Below are positions 17,231 through 25,813 of a stretch of 64,000 nucleotides of DNA, in pieces. The stretch is from Acidilobus saccharovorans 345-15. GTDB lineage: Archaea > Thermoproteota > Thermoprotei_A > Sulfolobales > Acidilobaceae. Numbering within the stretch: position 1 is the first letter of the stretch; every line of letters starts with the position of its first letter. The stretch lies in NCBI RefSeq assembly GCF_000144915.1, contig NC_014374.1, forward strand, positions 806,001-870,000, given 5' to 3'. The position numbers and the translations under genes were made by a program. Under the pieces are notes generated by a model. The model was not told where the DNA came from. It saw nothing but the letters and a program-made list of their open reading frames with translations, and did no database searches.

Positions 17231-18495
17231 TAATAGCTGGAAGGAACCTTAAGATGTACTTCCCAGTCAAGGGCGTCAGAGGGGCCTACGTAAGGGCTGT
17301 CGACAACGTCAGCGTTGAGGTCAAGGAGGGAGAGATAGTAGGCCTGGTGGGCGAGAGCGGCAGCGGGAAGAGCACCCTTGGAAGGCTGCTGATAAGGCTC
17401 CTTGAGCCCACGGCAGGCGACGTGCTGTTCAAGGTGCCTGACAACGAGCTTGAGAACTATGACGCCGCAGTTGAGAGGAACGACCTTGAATCGGCCAAGA
17501 AGATAGCGTCCAGGTACTCCATCCTCAAGCTGAGGGGGTCAGCCCTCAAGCAGTTCCGCAGGGAGGTCGGCATAGTTTTTCAGGACCCCTACTCGTCGCT
17601 TGACCCAAGGCTAAGGATAGCAGACATCATAGCCGAGCCAATGATAGAGACGGGCTTTGCCAGCAGGGACAAGGCAATGTCAAGGGTCTACGACCTCCTG
17701 GAGGAGGTGCAGCTACCCAGGGAGTTCGCCGACAGGTACCCGCACGAGCTCAGCGGAGGGCAGAGGCAGAGGGTTGCCATAGCCAGGGGCATAGCCACCA
17801 ACCCTAAGTTCGTCGTGCTCGATGAGCCCACCAGCGCCCTGGACGTCTCAGTTCAGGCCGAGATACTTGAGCTGCTGAAGGACCTTAGGGAGAAGTACAA
17901 CATGGCCATGCTCCTCATAACTCACAACATCTCCGTGGTCTCATACATGGCCGACAGGATATACGTTATGTACGCCGGCAAGCTTATGGAGAAGGGCCCC
18001 AAGTCGGCCGTGATAAAGAGCCCCGCCCACCCATACACGCAGGCGCTGATATCTTCGGTGCCCCAGGTGGGTAAACTGATGCAGAGGGTGGTGCTCAAGG
18101 GAGACGTGCCCAGCCTTGTCAGCCCTCCCAAGGGGTGCAGGTTCCACGAGAGGTGCCCGGTGGCAGTGGCGACCTGCGGGTGGACCTCTGACGAGGTCGC
18201 AGAGGCCCTCACCAGGCTCTCTGAGGCCAGGTACTCTGAGCTTAGCAACAGGCTCTCAATTAAGGTAATAGACGAGCTTACCCTGGCCGTCAGCGGCATC
18301 TCATCAGAGGAGCTGAAGTCCATAATAGACAACGAGTCGGAGGGGGTCAGGGCCCTTAAGTCCATAGAGTCGGTCAAGGAGGAGGACGGCAGGGTCATTA
18401 TAAAGCTAAGCAGGTACGCTGAGCCCCCGATGCGGGCTGTCTCCGAGGGCCACTATGCGGCGTGCCACCTGGTTAACCCAAGGCTTCAGACCTGA
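17227..18495 (+). CDS. dppF: Oligopeptide ABC transporter ATPase DppF
   Basis: Second ATPase of the peptide importer, 422 residues against the usual 320-330. Walker A is GESGSGKST, the Q-loop FQDPYSSLDP near 118, signature LSGGQRQRV near 174 and Walker B FVVLDEPTSALDV. Q-loop to signature spacing is normal. The extra length lies before the Q-loop (about 75-105) and within the C-terminal cysteine region (about 310-395), where GCRFHERC and a final AC are separated by a charged helical segment. It starts at GTG overlapping the dppD stop. The stop codon lies in the loop of the terminator hairpin. Confidence 0.92.
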   Translation: MIIAGRNLKMYFPVKGVRGAYVRAVDNVSVEVKEGEIVGLVGESGSGKSTLGRLLIRLLEPTAGDVLFKVPDNELENYDAAVERNDLESAKKIASRYSILKLRGSALKQFRREVGIVFQDPYSSLDPRLRIADIIAEPMIETGFASRDKAMSRVYDLLEEVQLPREFADRYPHELSGGQRQRVAIARGIATNPKFVVLDEPTSALDVSVQAEILELLKDLREKYNMAMLLITHNISVVSYMADRIYVMYAGKLMEKGPKSAVIKSPAHPYTQALISSVPQVGKLMQRVVLKGDVPSLVSPPKGCRFHERCPVAVATCGWTSDEVAEALTRLSEARYSELSNRLSIKVIDELTLAVSGISSEELKSIIDNESEGVRALKSIESVKEEDGRVIIKLSRYAEPPMRAVSEGHYAACHLVNPRLQT

Positions 18496-18520
18496 AGCCT
18501 TGAATAGAGATCTTTTCTTA
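18481..18520 (+). terminator. Hairpin-plus-T terminator of the dpp operon
   Basis: AGGCTTCAG-AC-CTGAAGCCT is a perfect nine-base inverted repeat (18481-18500) spanning the dppF stop codon. A T-rich stretch, TCTTTTCTT, begins about ten bases later. The layout is close to a bacterial-type intrinsic terminator and marks the end of the operon. Confidence 0.55.
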
Positions 18521-18530
18521 GCCTGACCCC

Positions 18531-18539
18531 TTATATATA
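18531..18539 (+). promoter_or_regulatory. TATA box preceding the structured RNA
   Basis: TTATATATA. Its centre is 26 bases from 18561, the first base before the long closing stem of the RNA candidate. No protein-coding start follows at that distance. Confidence 0.5.
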
Positions 18540-18561
18540 CTGGGCCAGTAGTAGGAACAGC

Positions 18562-18702
18562 GGTGACAGGGGAGAGGGCCACTAAAGGGCCGCAGCGCCA
18601 AAACCTGAGGGTTCCAAGCCCTCAGGCCAAAGCGCCGCGACCCACTGGAACCCTCACGGCCTCAGGCTGTGGGGGCTTCCGATGACCCTCACCCCTGTCA
18701 CC
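18562..18702 (+). ncRNA. Structured RNA candidate closed by a 17-position stem
   Basis: The ends pair as GGTGACAGGGG (18562-18572) with CCCCTGTCACC (18692-18702), 11 perfect pairs. After one A/A mismatch, GAGGG pairs with CCCTC (18574-18578 with 18686-18690). Inside, CCTGAGGG/CCCTCAGG (18604-18611 with 18619-18626) forms a hairpin. Alternatively TGAGGGTTCCA (18606-18616) pairs perfectly with TGGAACCCTCA (18646-18656), so two core folds exclude each other. A TATA box lies one standard distance upstream. I see no RNase P, SRP, 5S or H/ACA hallmarks. A MITE-like element is an alternative, but no flanking duplication is visible. Confidence 0.5.
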
Positions 18703-18712
18703 TCCTGGACCC

Positions 18713-19807
18713 TCACTCCACCCTGATAACCGCCTCCTCGCCATATCCAACTGTGACCCTTCTGTAGCCCCTGAGCTGCCTGTTAAGCTCCTCATCGCCG
18801 GTGTCGACACGGAGCACCTTAAGCCTTGAGATCTTGTCCTTGGTTGCGACTATTATAATGTTGTTTACTCCAACCGCCCTTATCACCTGGGGGCTGAGCT
18901 GCTGGTTCCCCCTACCCAGCAGGAAGCCCTGGCCTCCAAGCGGGGATAACACAACCTTAGCCTTATGGTAGGTCCTCAGCAGGCCGAGTATCTGGGCCTC
19001 GTTGAGGTCCAGGCCCACCACCTTGCCGTCGTAGACTGCGTCCACGCCGAGAAGGGTCTTAGGGACCCCCAGCTCCTCGGCTATCGCTGCCACCGAGGTC
19101 CCAGGCCCCAGGAGGTAGAGGGTCCCTGGCTCCATGTTCTCAACTACGTACTTCGCTATGGACTTAAGCTCCTCCAGGTCATGCCTTGAGGAGTCCTTGC
19201 CCTCCAGCACGACCTCCGGCGCCCTGGGGACCATGGCGTAGCCGTAAAGCCTGACCATGAGCTCGCCCCTCCTGAATGCCTCCTCGTCTATGTCAAGCAC
19301 CTCGGCCCTGACCAGCTCGGCCTCCCCGCTGAGGAACTTCCTCAGGGCCTCAGCCGCCGCGGCCGGCGTCTCGGCAAAGACCCCGCTGTACATCTTAACC
19401 CCTGAGGGCACGCCGAGTATTGGCACCCTGCAGCCGACCGCGCTGATTACGTCCCTGGCCGTGCCATCCCCTCCAACGAAGACTATTAAGTCCACCTGAC
19501 TCATCATCATAGAGGCGCACCTCCTGGTGTCCTCAGCGCTCGTCAACTTGCCTTCACTCGCGCATCGAATCACCGCAGGTCTGAGGCCCTCCTCAGCGGC
19601 CTCCTCCTCGCCCATGATGCCGTTGGGAGCCACTACCTCCACGCCGCGAGGCAGGGACCTCAGGAACTCCCTGGCCCTTGAGGGGGCCACGGGCTTTGAG
19701 CCAAGGCTAAGGGCCTTCAGGTAGGCGTCCCCGTCCGTCCCCTTCAGGCCCACCCTGCCCCCCATGCCAGCTATTGGGTTGACTATAAGCCCAACCCTGC
19801 CCTTCAT
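18713..19807 (-). CDS. ATP-NAD kinase-like protein (COG3199-type)
   Basis: Member of the NAD kinase/diacylglycerol kinase-like superfamily, 364 residues. GLIVNPIAGMGG opens the fold and the nucleotide-binding GGDGTARDV lies near residue 115, followed by GVPSGVKMYSGVFA. This group is longer than the classical NAD kinase (about 250-280) and is usually labelled predicted polyphosphate/ATP-NAD kinase or AcoX-like. NADP synthesis is possible but not proved by sequence. It is a single leftward gene ending just beyond the structured RNA candidate. Confidence 0.8.
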   Translation of the reverse strand: MKGRVGLIVNPIAGMGGRVGLKGTDGDAYLKALSLGSKPVAPSRAREFLRSLPRGVEVVAPNGIMGEEEAAEEGLRPAVIRCASEGKLTSAEDTRRCASMMMSQVDLIVFVGGDGTARDVISAVGCRVPILGVPSGVKMYSGVFAETPAAAAEALRKFLSGEAELVRAEVLDIDEEAFRRGELMVRLYGYAMVPRAPEVVLEGKDSSRHDLEELKSIAKYVVENMEPGTLYLLGPGTSVAAIAEELGVPKTLLGVDAVYDGKVVGLDLNEAQILGLLRTYHKAKVVLSPLGGQGFLLGRGNQQLSPQVIRAVGVNNIIIVATKDKISRLKVLRVDTGDEELNRQLRGYRRVTVGYGEEAVIRVE

Positions 19808-19871
19808 TTTGCTTCACTTTCAGCGGGGGGTGAGGGATGCTCTTTAACCTGCGCCACCTGTGGTGAAGTTA

Positions 19872-21599
19872 ATGGGCAGGAGGTCCCTGAGCGAGGTAAT
19901 AGGCGCCTTCATAGTCCTTGGCGTGGTGCTCCTCGCCGCCATATCGCTCGTCAGGATGGGCTCCGAGATCGTAGGCTACTCGGAGAAGGTGTCGTCGCAG
20001 CTCTTTCAGAGGGCAGCGGAGGAGGCGACCCCTCCTAAGCTAGAGCTCCTGGTAAACGGCTCCAGGCTTTACCTGATGGTGTCGCCCAACTCCCCGCTTA
20101 ACATCTCCTATGCTATAGTTGAGGCCAACGGCAACGTGTTTATAGAGAGGGTTAACAGGCTGGTCAGCTCATCGGAGGCCCTGCCGCTGCCGGGCAACTA
20201 CTCCGCCTGCCAGAACGTGAGCGTGTACCTGGTGACTTCGAGCGGGGCCATGTTCGCCTACTCGGCGTCCTCAGATCCGCTCATAGCTAAGGCGTGCGGG
20301 TGGAACATCTCCGACGCCGGAGGGGGCTACCAGGCGACGGGGCCCTCGCAGGCGTACCTTGGGCCGGACTCCTACCCGGCCGCCCTTGACATGGTTTACA
20401 TCTCTGGGCTCGACGGGGGTAACTCCACGCTTGAGTACCTGGGGGAGGTCAACGTGACTGTCCACTTGTCGGGGAAGCTGCTCAGCTACATCAACGTAGT
20501 TGTCACCTCAGGGGGCAGGAGCCTCAGCGGGACAGTGAACCCCTCGGCCGGCGACTACGTGACCTTGCTGGGCTACATTAACGTCTCCGGACAGAACCTG
20601 GCGGTGGCAGCCTACGATATACCGAGCAGGGGCGCGGTGGGCATAGCAATAGGGGGCCCGGGCGACCTAGTTAACTACACGGGCCGCGTCAGCGTCAGAG
20701 GGTTCATCTCTAGCCCCTACACCACTATCCTGTCGACTGTCCTGGCGTCGCTGGTGGGCTACTCGGGCAACTTCACCTCTAAGTGGTTCATAGGCAACCC
20801 CATAATTAACACCACGTACTACTACCGCTATAACTCCACCGCGACGGGCTACGGCTCAACCCTGGGGCCCATAAACCTCGCCTACTACGTGATGTTCTAC
20901 CACGACCCGCTGATATACTGGCCCACCACGATAAACCTTAACGCCTCCCTGAGCCTGAAGGTCTACCACGTCACGGGAGGCTCCTACGTGAACATCAGCC
21001 TTCCGTCGCCGCTCTCGCTCTACTCAGTGCCGGTCTACACCAATGCCAGCGAGAGGGCCTACGTGGCCGGGAAGCTAATGGCAATGTACGGCCCCTTCAA
21101 GGTAACTTTCCAGACCAGGCTGGGCGAGGCCTCCGAGTACTTCGGTAACGGCACCTTCCTCATACAGAGCAGCTCAATATCTGTGGAGTCCCCCGAGCTG
21201 GTCATGATACCGATAACCTCTAACCTGACCTTTAACTACACTAACTATGGCAGCTACGTCAGCGGCGCCGCCTGGGCCAGGCGCGCGTTCTACGTGGAGC
21301 CTCTCGCGTACCTGCTTGAGGTCAACGACTCCTCCTACAGCGTGTTCCTGTCGCCCTCAGTATATAACAGCAGGCCCGTACTTGTCAACGGGGTCCTGGA
21401 GTCAGGGCCCGTGCTGGCCGTGATACCTGGAGCTAACGTGACCCTGCCCTGCCCTGGGCTGCTGTTCCCCGCGCAGGTTGAGGGGCTCCGCGTCTCCCTT
21501 GGAAGCCCCCTGGCGGTCGGGCAGTCCCTGCCCCAGCTCAAGCCAGGGCTTTACCTTTACGTGTGCTCCGACCAGGAGTACTGGCTTGTTTACTCATGA
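19872..21599 (+). CDS. Large secreted protein with archaeal type IV pilin-like N-terminus
   Basis: I do not recognise a family for the body. The N-terminus, GRRSLSEVIGAFIVLG and a hydrophobic run to about residue 28, is a textbook class III prepilin signal (cleavage expected after the arginines, before LSEVIG). The remaining roughly 545 residues are rich in Ser, Tyr, Gly, Val and N-glycosylation sequons and look all-beta, with no second membrane segment. ATG 19872 is preferred because GGTGA ends five bases upstream. It may be a large surface pilin, a pilus-tip adhesin or a membrane-tethered surface protein. No pilus ATPase or platform gene is nearby. Confidence 0.7.
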   Translation: MGRRSLSEVIGAFIVLGVVLLAAISLVRMGSEIVGYSEKVSSQLFQRAAEEATPPKLELLVNGSRLYLMVSPNSPLNISYAIVEANGNVFIERVNRLVSSSEALPLPGNYSACQNVSVYLVTSSGAMFAYSASSDPLIAKACGWNISDAGGGYQATGPSQAYLGPDSYPAALDMVYISGLDGGNSTLEYLGEVNVTVHLSGKLLSYINVVVTSGGRSLSGTVNPSAGDYVTLLGYINVSGQNLAVAAYDIPSRGAVGIAIGGPGDLVNYTGRVSVRGFISSPYTTILSTVLASLVGYSGNFTSKWFIGNPIINTTYYYRYNSTATGYGSTLGPINLAYYVMFYHDPLIYWPTTINLNASLSLKVYHVTGGSYVNISLPSPLSLYSVPVYTNASERAYVAGKLMAMYGPFKVTFQTRLGEASEYFGNGTFLIQSSSISVESPELVMIPITSNLTFNYTNYGSYVSGAAWARRAFYVEPLAYLLEVNDSSYSVFLSPSVYNSRPVLVNGVLESGPVLAVIPGANVTLPCPGLLFPAQVEGLRVSLGSPLAVGQSLPQLKPGLYLYVCSDQEYWLVYS

Positions 21600-21658
21600 C
21601 GCGGCCACGCCTCAATCAACTATAAGCCCTTGGCTTAACACAGCAGGCCAGAGGAGGC

Positions 21659-22342
21659 TTGATACAGGGGGTAAGGGTAAAGTACGACTCTGAGCGATGG
21701 GAGATCCTGCGGGGGAAGAGGGCCCTGGCCGAGGTCCTGCTGAGGGCCCTGGGCGGGCTCAGCGCCTTCGTGTACGGCAGCGTTGCCAGGGGTGACGTGA
21801 GGCCGTCCAGTGACGTTGATGTAGTAGTTCTTGATAACGTGTCCCCATTCATGGTTGAGGTCAGGCTTGAGGCCGCCGGCCTGAGGCCGTACGCCAAGGA
21901 GATAGTCCAGGCGACCCCCAACTACGTCCCAAAGGCTTACATTTACCTTGACCCAGACCTCAAGGTCACCGTCAGCTTCCCCCTGGGCAGGATGAGGAAG
22001 AGGGAGGCCGAGTTCTACTCCTGGGGAGGGAAGCTTGACCTGGACGGCCTCAGGAAGGGGCTCAGGGTCCCGGGGGTCAACAAGGAGTTGAACCTAATAG
22101 TTCCCACGGAGGACGGCCACATAGAGTACCCCGTGGCCGGCCACGAGGCTGAGGTGGCGAGACTGCTTAACATAAGCTTGGACACCGTTGAGGAGAGGCT
22201 TAGGGTCCTCAGCAGGAGGAGGGAAGTGGGGAGGACCGGCACCTTCCTTAAGGTCGAGGTTCCCCCGGACGAGCCCATAGAGGACGCGGTGAGGAGGATT
22301 GCGGGGAGGAACGAGTTCTTCAGGAGGGCCGTGGACCTCTAG
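21659..22342 (+). CDS. Nucleotidyltransferase-fold protein (pol beta superfamily)
   Basis: Residues about 36-58 carry the minimal nucleotidyltransferase signature: YGSVARGDVRPSSDVDVVV, i.e. GS followed by the metal-binding DxD. The remainder (227 residues in all) contains a predicted winged-helix-like stretch near LLNISLDTVEERLRVL. The target, tRNA, protein or a small molecule, is unknown. TTG start. The gene is followed after 40 bases by ribH in the same direction and may be co-transcribed with it. Confidence 0.75.
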   Translation: MIQGVRVKYDSERWEILRGKRALAEVLLRALGGLSAFVYGSVARGDVRPSSDVDVVVLDNVSPFMVEVRLEAAGLRPYAKEIVQATPNYVPKAYIYLDPDLKVTVSFPLGRMRKREAEFYSWGGKLDLDGLRKGLRVPGVNKELNLIVPTEDGHIEYPVAGHEAEVARLLNISLDTVEERLRVLSRRREVGRTGTFLKVEVPPDEPIEDAVRRIAGRNEFFRRAVDL

Positions 22343-22382
22343 GCTTTTATTTTGAAGGGCACTAGGCAGGTGGGAGCTGAAA

Positions 22383-22850
22383 ATGTCGGCGCAGCCCGTG
22401 AGGATAGCCCTCGTGGTCTCGGAGTTCAACTATGACATAACCAAGATGATGGAGGAGAAGGCGCTGAGCCACGCCAAGTTCCTCGGGGCCGAGGTGCCAG
22501 TGGTGTTCCACGTGCCAGGCTTCTTCGACTCCCCCTTTGGCGTGGCCCAGGTGATAAAGCTTGACTACGTTGATGCGGTTGCAGTGATAGGCGCCGTAAT
22601 CCAGGGGCAGACAAAACACGACGAGCTGATAGCCAACCAGGCCACAAGGGCCCTCGTGGACCTGTCGCTCCAGTACAACAAGCCCGTGACACTCGGGGTC
22701 ATAGGCCCAGGGGCCTCCAGGGCCCAGGCCCTCGAGAGGATAGAGGAGTACTCAAGGAGGGCCATAGAGGCCGCCGTGAAGCTGGTAAGGAGGCAGAGAG
22801 AAATGTCAGCCCTCAGCTACACTCCGGGCCAGACGCTAGTGGTGGAGTGA
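22383..22850 (+). CDS. ribH: 6,7-Dimethyl-8-ribityllumazine synthase
   Basis: Penultimate step of riboflavin synthesis: joins 5-amino-6-ribitylaminouracil and dihydroxybutanone phosphate. Its 155 residues match the family length. SEFNYDIT near the N-terminus and IGAVIQGQTKHDE near residue 76, with the catalytic His, are diagnostic, and VTLGVIGPGAS corresponds to the substrate-binding GVLT region. The stop overlaps the start region of the GTP cyclohydrolase gene, so the first and penultimate steps of the pathway are co-expressed. Confidence 0.95.
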   Translation: MSAQPVRIALVVSEFNYDITKMMEEKALSHAKFLGAEVPVVFHVPGFFDSPFGVAQVIKLDYVDAVAVIGAVIQGQTKHDELIANQATRALVDLSLQYNKPVTLGVIGPGASRAQALERIEEYSRRAIEAAVKLVRRQREMSALSYTPGQTLVVE

Positions 22851-22852
22851 TC

Positions 22853-23614
22853 TTGAGCGAGTGCGTCAAGGTAACACTGGTGGAGCTCGCGAGGTACAGG
22901 GAGTGGACAGAGCTGCTCGGGAGCGACAGGGAGTGGAGGATACAGGAGGAGCAGTCAAGGATTTACAGCAGGGCGCAGGAGGCGGCCTCCTCAAGGGGAG
23001 GCCTTGCCATACCCCTGAGGTACGACTACCTCCTACTCCTCACCAGCGGGCTCTCGGATGGCGACATAAGGGCCATAGTGGACTCCATAAGGGAGGAGTC
23101 GCCCGTTGAAGTGAGGTACTCCACGGCCGCCTCACGAAGCCCTGCCGCGGCTGTTTCAATGGCATTCGCGCTGCTAAGGGGGAACGCCGGAGGCCAGCGG
23201 GAGGGATGCAGCCAGGAGGTCTCGGTCCTCGGCCACGTGGACCTTGACGACGTTACAGGGCTTACCGAGAGGACCGACCCCCTGGAGGCCTTCCACAGGG
23301 TTCAGGAGCTGCTCCACTACGTCTCAAGGGAGGCCAGGCTGTACGGCGGCATAGCTCAGTACCTTGGAGGTGACAACATACTTGTGGTAATGCCTGTTGA
23401 CAACTACGAGGCCCTCGCCAGGAGGCTCTCCGAGACTGACAGGGTTAAGGTTGGGGTGGGAGTTTCGGTCACGCCTAGAAGGGCCGCTGAGCTTGCCACT
23501 AAGTCGCTCGACTGGATCAGGAGCCACAGGGGGGCCGCCTACGTAAAGGTCATGGATGACCTTAGGGCCCCCGTGACGGCCTCAAGCGGTGAGGGAAAGG
23601 CCGCTAATACATGA
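22853..23614 (+). CDS. GTP cyclohydrolase III (archaeal, IIa type)
   Basis: First step of archaeal riboflavin/F420 synthesis: GTP to the formylamino-pyrimidine nucleotide. The 254-residue protein shows the duplicated palm-like fold of this family, with HVDLDDVTG near residue 124 and the GGDNILVVMP motif near 180 for metal and nucleotide binding. TTG 22853 is favoured over GTG 22847 because GGTGG lies seven bases upstream. Convergent with the next gene, with an 11-base overlap at the 3' ends. Confidence 0.88.
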   Translation: MSECVKVTLVELARYREWTELLGSDREWRIQEEQSRIYSRAQEAASSRGGLAIPLRYDYLLLLTSGLSDGDIRAIVDSIREESPVEVRYSTAASRSPAAAVSMAFALLRGNAGGQREGCSQEVSVLGHVDLDDVTGLTERTDPLEAFHRVQELLHYVSREARLYGGIAQYLGGDNILVVMPVDNYEALARRLSETDRVKVGVGVSVTPRRAAELATKSLDWIRSHRGAAYVKVMDDLRAPVTASSGEGKAANT

Positions 23615-24068
23615 TACCCCTCGTGGCGATCTTGATGGGACCCCCGGCCCTCCAGGAGTGACCTCGGGGGAACTCCAGGGGCCCCTCGAGCTCCTTTAGG
23701 CCTTCCTCCTCATTCCCAGCCCACAGCTTGGCCCAGGCGGCCAGGACCTTGGAGTCGTCGAGCGCCCTTTGAGGCGTGTCATCTGTGGCCGTTATGTCTA
23801 TCCCTACCGACGTCGTAACCCTAGATATAGGTGTTATTGGGCCGCACGTGTACATAAGTACAAGCCCCCCGTAAACAGTGGCATACCATAGGGAAAGCCT
23901 GACGGAGTCCCACCCAGCTGGAGGGCTCCACTGAGAGAACGAGAGGTAGGCGTCGTTTATCGCTTTCTCAACCTCAGGCTCTGCGGCGAGCGGTGCGCCC
24001 TCAAGGGGGGCGGCCACCTTAAGGCACCTGGAGGACGCCAGGATGGCCGCGGGCTTCACCTTGACCAA
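23604..24068 (-). CDS. Unrecognised 154-residue protein
   Basis: I cannot assign a family. The protein has no signal peptide or membrane segment. It is mixed alpha/beta, with an aromatic stretch around LSFSQWSPPAGWDSVRLSLWYATVYGG and a helical region rich in Ala/Leu/Glu near 110-130. It follows the DUF2299-like gene by 12 bases in one leftward unit and overlaps the end of the GTP cyclohydrolase gene. Steady coding bias argues for a real gene. Confidence 0.65.
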   Translation of the reverse strand: MVKVKPAAILASSRCLKVAAPLEGAPLAAEPEVEKAINDAYLSFSQWSPPAGWDSVRLSLWYATVYGGLVLMYTCGPITPISRVTTSVGIDITATDDTPQRALDDSKVLAAWAKLWAGNEEEGLKELEGPLEFPRGHSWRAGGPIKIATRGIMY

Positions 24069-24080
24069 GACGAAGGCACC

Positions 24081-24581
24081 TCACATGTGGATAACCGTGC
24101 TGAACCCAGGGCCCTGGTCCACGTGGGCCACCTCTGCGTTGAAGAAGCTCACTATGAGCGCATACTCATTGACCAGCACCCTCACGCTCTCGCCTATAGC
24201 CGAGGGCCCTATGTTCTCGTCGTATATTACCTTGCTGACAACTATCGTGTCCGGTAAGTCGAGCTGGGGCTGAAACACTATTATGCAGGATGGGCACAGT
24301 GATGTTACGTTGACCAGCAGCTGGCTCATGAGCTTTGCCCTTTCCTTTGGAGCCATTGAGGACAGCGCTGCCTTGTGCTGGTCGGCCACCTTGACGACCA
24401 TGCTTATCACCAGCCTGTCAGCCTTGGTCTTGGGCTTCTGAACCCCCAGCAGGACCCTGAGTGGGGCCTTCACGGTAGCGTTGAGGGCCCACTCGACCGG
24501 CGCCCCCGCGGGCACTGGAACCTCGTCAACGTCTATCTCCTCGTCCTTGAGCCACCTGGCCACGTCGTCCTTGAGCCCCAA
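24081..24581 (-). CDS. Conserved hypothetical protein, DUF2299-like
   Basis: Cytoplasmic 166-residue protein. It starts LKDDVARWLKDEEIDVDEV, followed by a beta-rich core (APVEWALNATVKAP, LVISMVVKV) and a helix. The pattern resembles DUF2299 proteins of crenarchaea, distant relatives of small chaperone-like folds such as YbjN/CesT. The assignment is from memory of the family and is tentative. First gene of a two-gene leftward unit, divergent from mtnA across 73 bases. Confidence 0.65.
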   Translation of the reverse strand: MGLKDDVARWLKDEEIDVDEVPVPAGAPVEWALNATVKAPLRVLLGVQKPKTKADRLVISMVVKVADQHKAALSSMAPKERAKLMSQLLVNVTSLCPSCIIVFQPQLDLPDTIVVSKVIYDENIGPSAIGESVRVLVNEYALIVSFFNAEVAHVDQGPGFSTVIHM

Positions 24582-24654
24582 ACCAGACGCCTGATAGCTT
24601 CTAACTACACACAGTTATTAACCTTCTCAATGCCGTTAACCTTGGGCGAGAGCT

Positions 24655-25758
24655 TTGCTGGAGGACCTGCTGTCCAGGCTTGACAGGCTCAAGGAGTTCC
24701 TTACCATAAAGCCCCTCTACTACGACCTCAACACTAACGAGTTCGTCTGGATAGACACCAGGCAGCTGCCCTGGAACGAGGTCTACATAAGGACTAAGGA
24801 CTACAACAGGGTCGCCAGGGCCATAAAGGACATGGAGATAAGGGGCGCGCCGGCCATAGGCGTCACGGCGGCCTTTGGCCTCACGCTGGCGGCCGTGCAC
24901 TCTAAGGCTAAGAGGGCTGAAGAGCTGATGAATGAAATAAAGGAGGCCTACGGCGTCCTCGCAGCCACCAGGCCCACGGCCTACAACCTGTTCTGGGCCC
25001 TTGACAGGACGTGGAGGGCCGCGCAGAGGGCCTTTGAGGTCGAGAACGACGCTGACGCCATAAGGGAGGCCGTGCTGAGGGAGGCCTTCACCATATACGT
25101 CGAGGACGTTGAGAACAACGTAAACATGGGCAGGAACGGGGCCAAGCTAATAGATAACGGCGACAGGATAGTGACGCACTGCAACACCGGCTCCCTCGCA
25201 ACCGCGGGCTTTGGAACGGCCCTGGGAGTCATAAGGTACGCCTGGCACGAGGGCAAGAGCATAAAGGTATACGCTGACGAGACGAGGCCCCTGCTCCAGG
25301 GCGCCAGGCTGACGGTGTGGGAGCTCAAGAAGGACGGCATACCCGTGACCCTGATAGTTGACGGGGCCTCAGGACTGCTCTTCAGGAGGGGCATGGCTGA
25401 CCTTGCAATAGTTGGCGCTGACCGGATAACGCTCAGTGGTCACGTGGCGAACAAGATAGGCACCTATAACCTGGCGCTCGCGGCCAACGCCAACGGCAAG
25501 GAGTTCTACGTGGCGGCCCCCACGAGCACGATACAGCCCGTGGTGGGCGAGGACTCAATAGTTATTGAGGAGAGGTCGCCGGACGAGGTGAAAACGGTCC
25601 TAGGCCGTCTAACGATAACAGTTGATGACGTCGAGGCCTGGAACCCAGCCTTTGACATAACGCCCCCCGAGCTCGTGTCTGGCATAATAACTGAGAAGGG
25701 CGTGGCGAGGAGGCCCTACGAGAAAACTTTAAAGGAAATCATAGGCCTAACGGAATAA
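24655..25758 (+). CDS. mtnA: Methylthioribose-1-phosphate isomerase
   Basis: Methionine-salvage enzyme of the eIF2B-alpha-related family: isomerises methylthioribose-1-phosphate to the ribulose form. IRGAPAIGVTAAFGL near residue 61, the catalytic Cys in HCNTGSLATAGFGTALG near 175 and the catalytic Asp in VGADRI near 254 are all present. Length (367) is normal. It differs from the archaeal ribose-1,5-bisphosphate isomerase by these MtnA-type motifs. TTG start. SAM-derived by-product recycling is also served by ahcY at 41 kb. Confidence 0.9.
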   Translation: MLEDLLSRLDRLKEFLTIKPLYYDLNTNEFVWIDTRQLPWNEVYIRTKDYNRVARAIKDMEIRGAPAIGVTAAFGLTLAAVHSKAKRAEELMNEIKEAYGVLAATRPTAYNLFWALDRTWRAAQRAFEVENDADAIREAVLREAFTIYVEDVENNVNMGRNGAKLIDNGDRIVTHCNTGSLATAGFGTALGVIRYAWHEGKSIKVYADETRPLLQGARLTVWELKKDGIPVTLIVDGASGLLFRRGMADLAIVGADRITLSGHVANKIGTYNLALAANANGKEFYVAAPTSTIQPVVGEDSIVIEERSPDEVKTVLGRLTITVDDVEAWNPAFDITPPELVSGIITEKGVARRPYEKTLKEIIGLTE

Positions 25759-25813
25759 AGCTACATTTAACCTTTTTAAAGCCTCGTATGTACCCCTCTG
25801 CCTGGGACCTTTC

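Noticed and set aside
18604-18626. T-arm-like hairpin suggesting a tRNA
   Set aside because: The seven-base loop resembles a tRNA T-loop, but the purine position is wrong and there is no acceptor stem, anticodon arm or D arm around it.
18562-18702. RNase P RNA, SRP RNA or 5S rRNA
   Set aside because: The conserved GAGGAAAGTCC and ACAGAA elements of RNase P, the SRP helix 8 motif and the 5S loop sequences are all missing, and 141 nt is too short for the first two.
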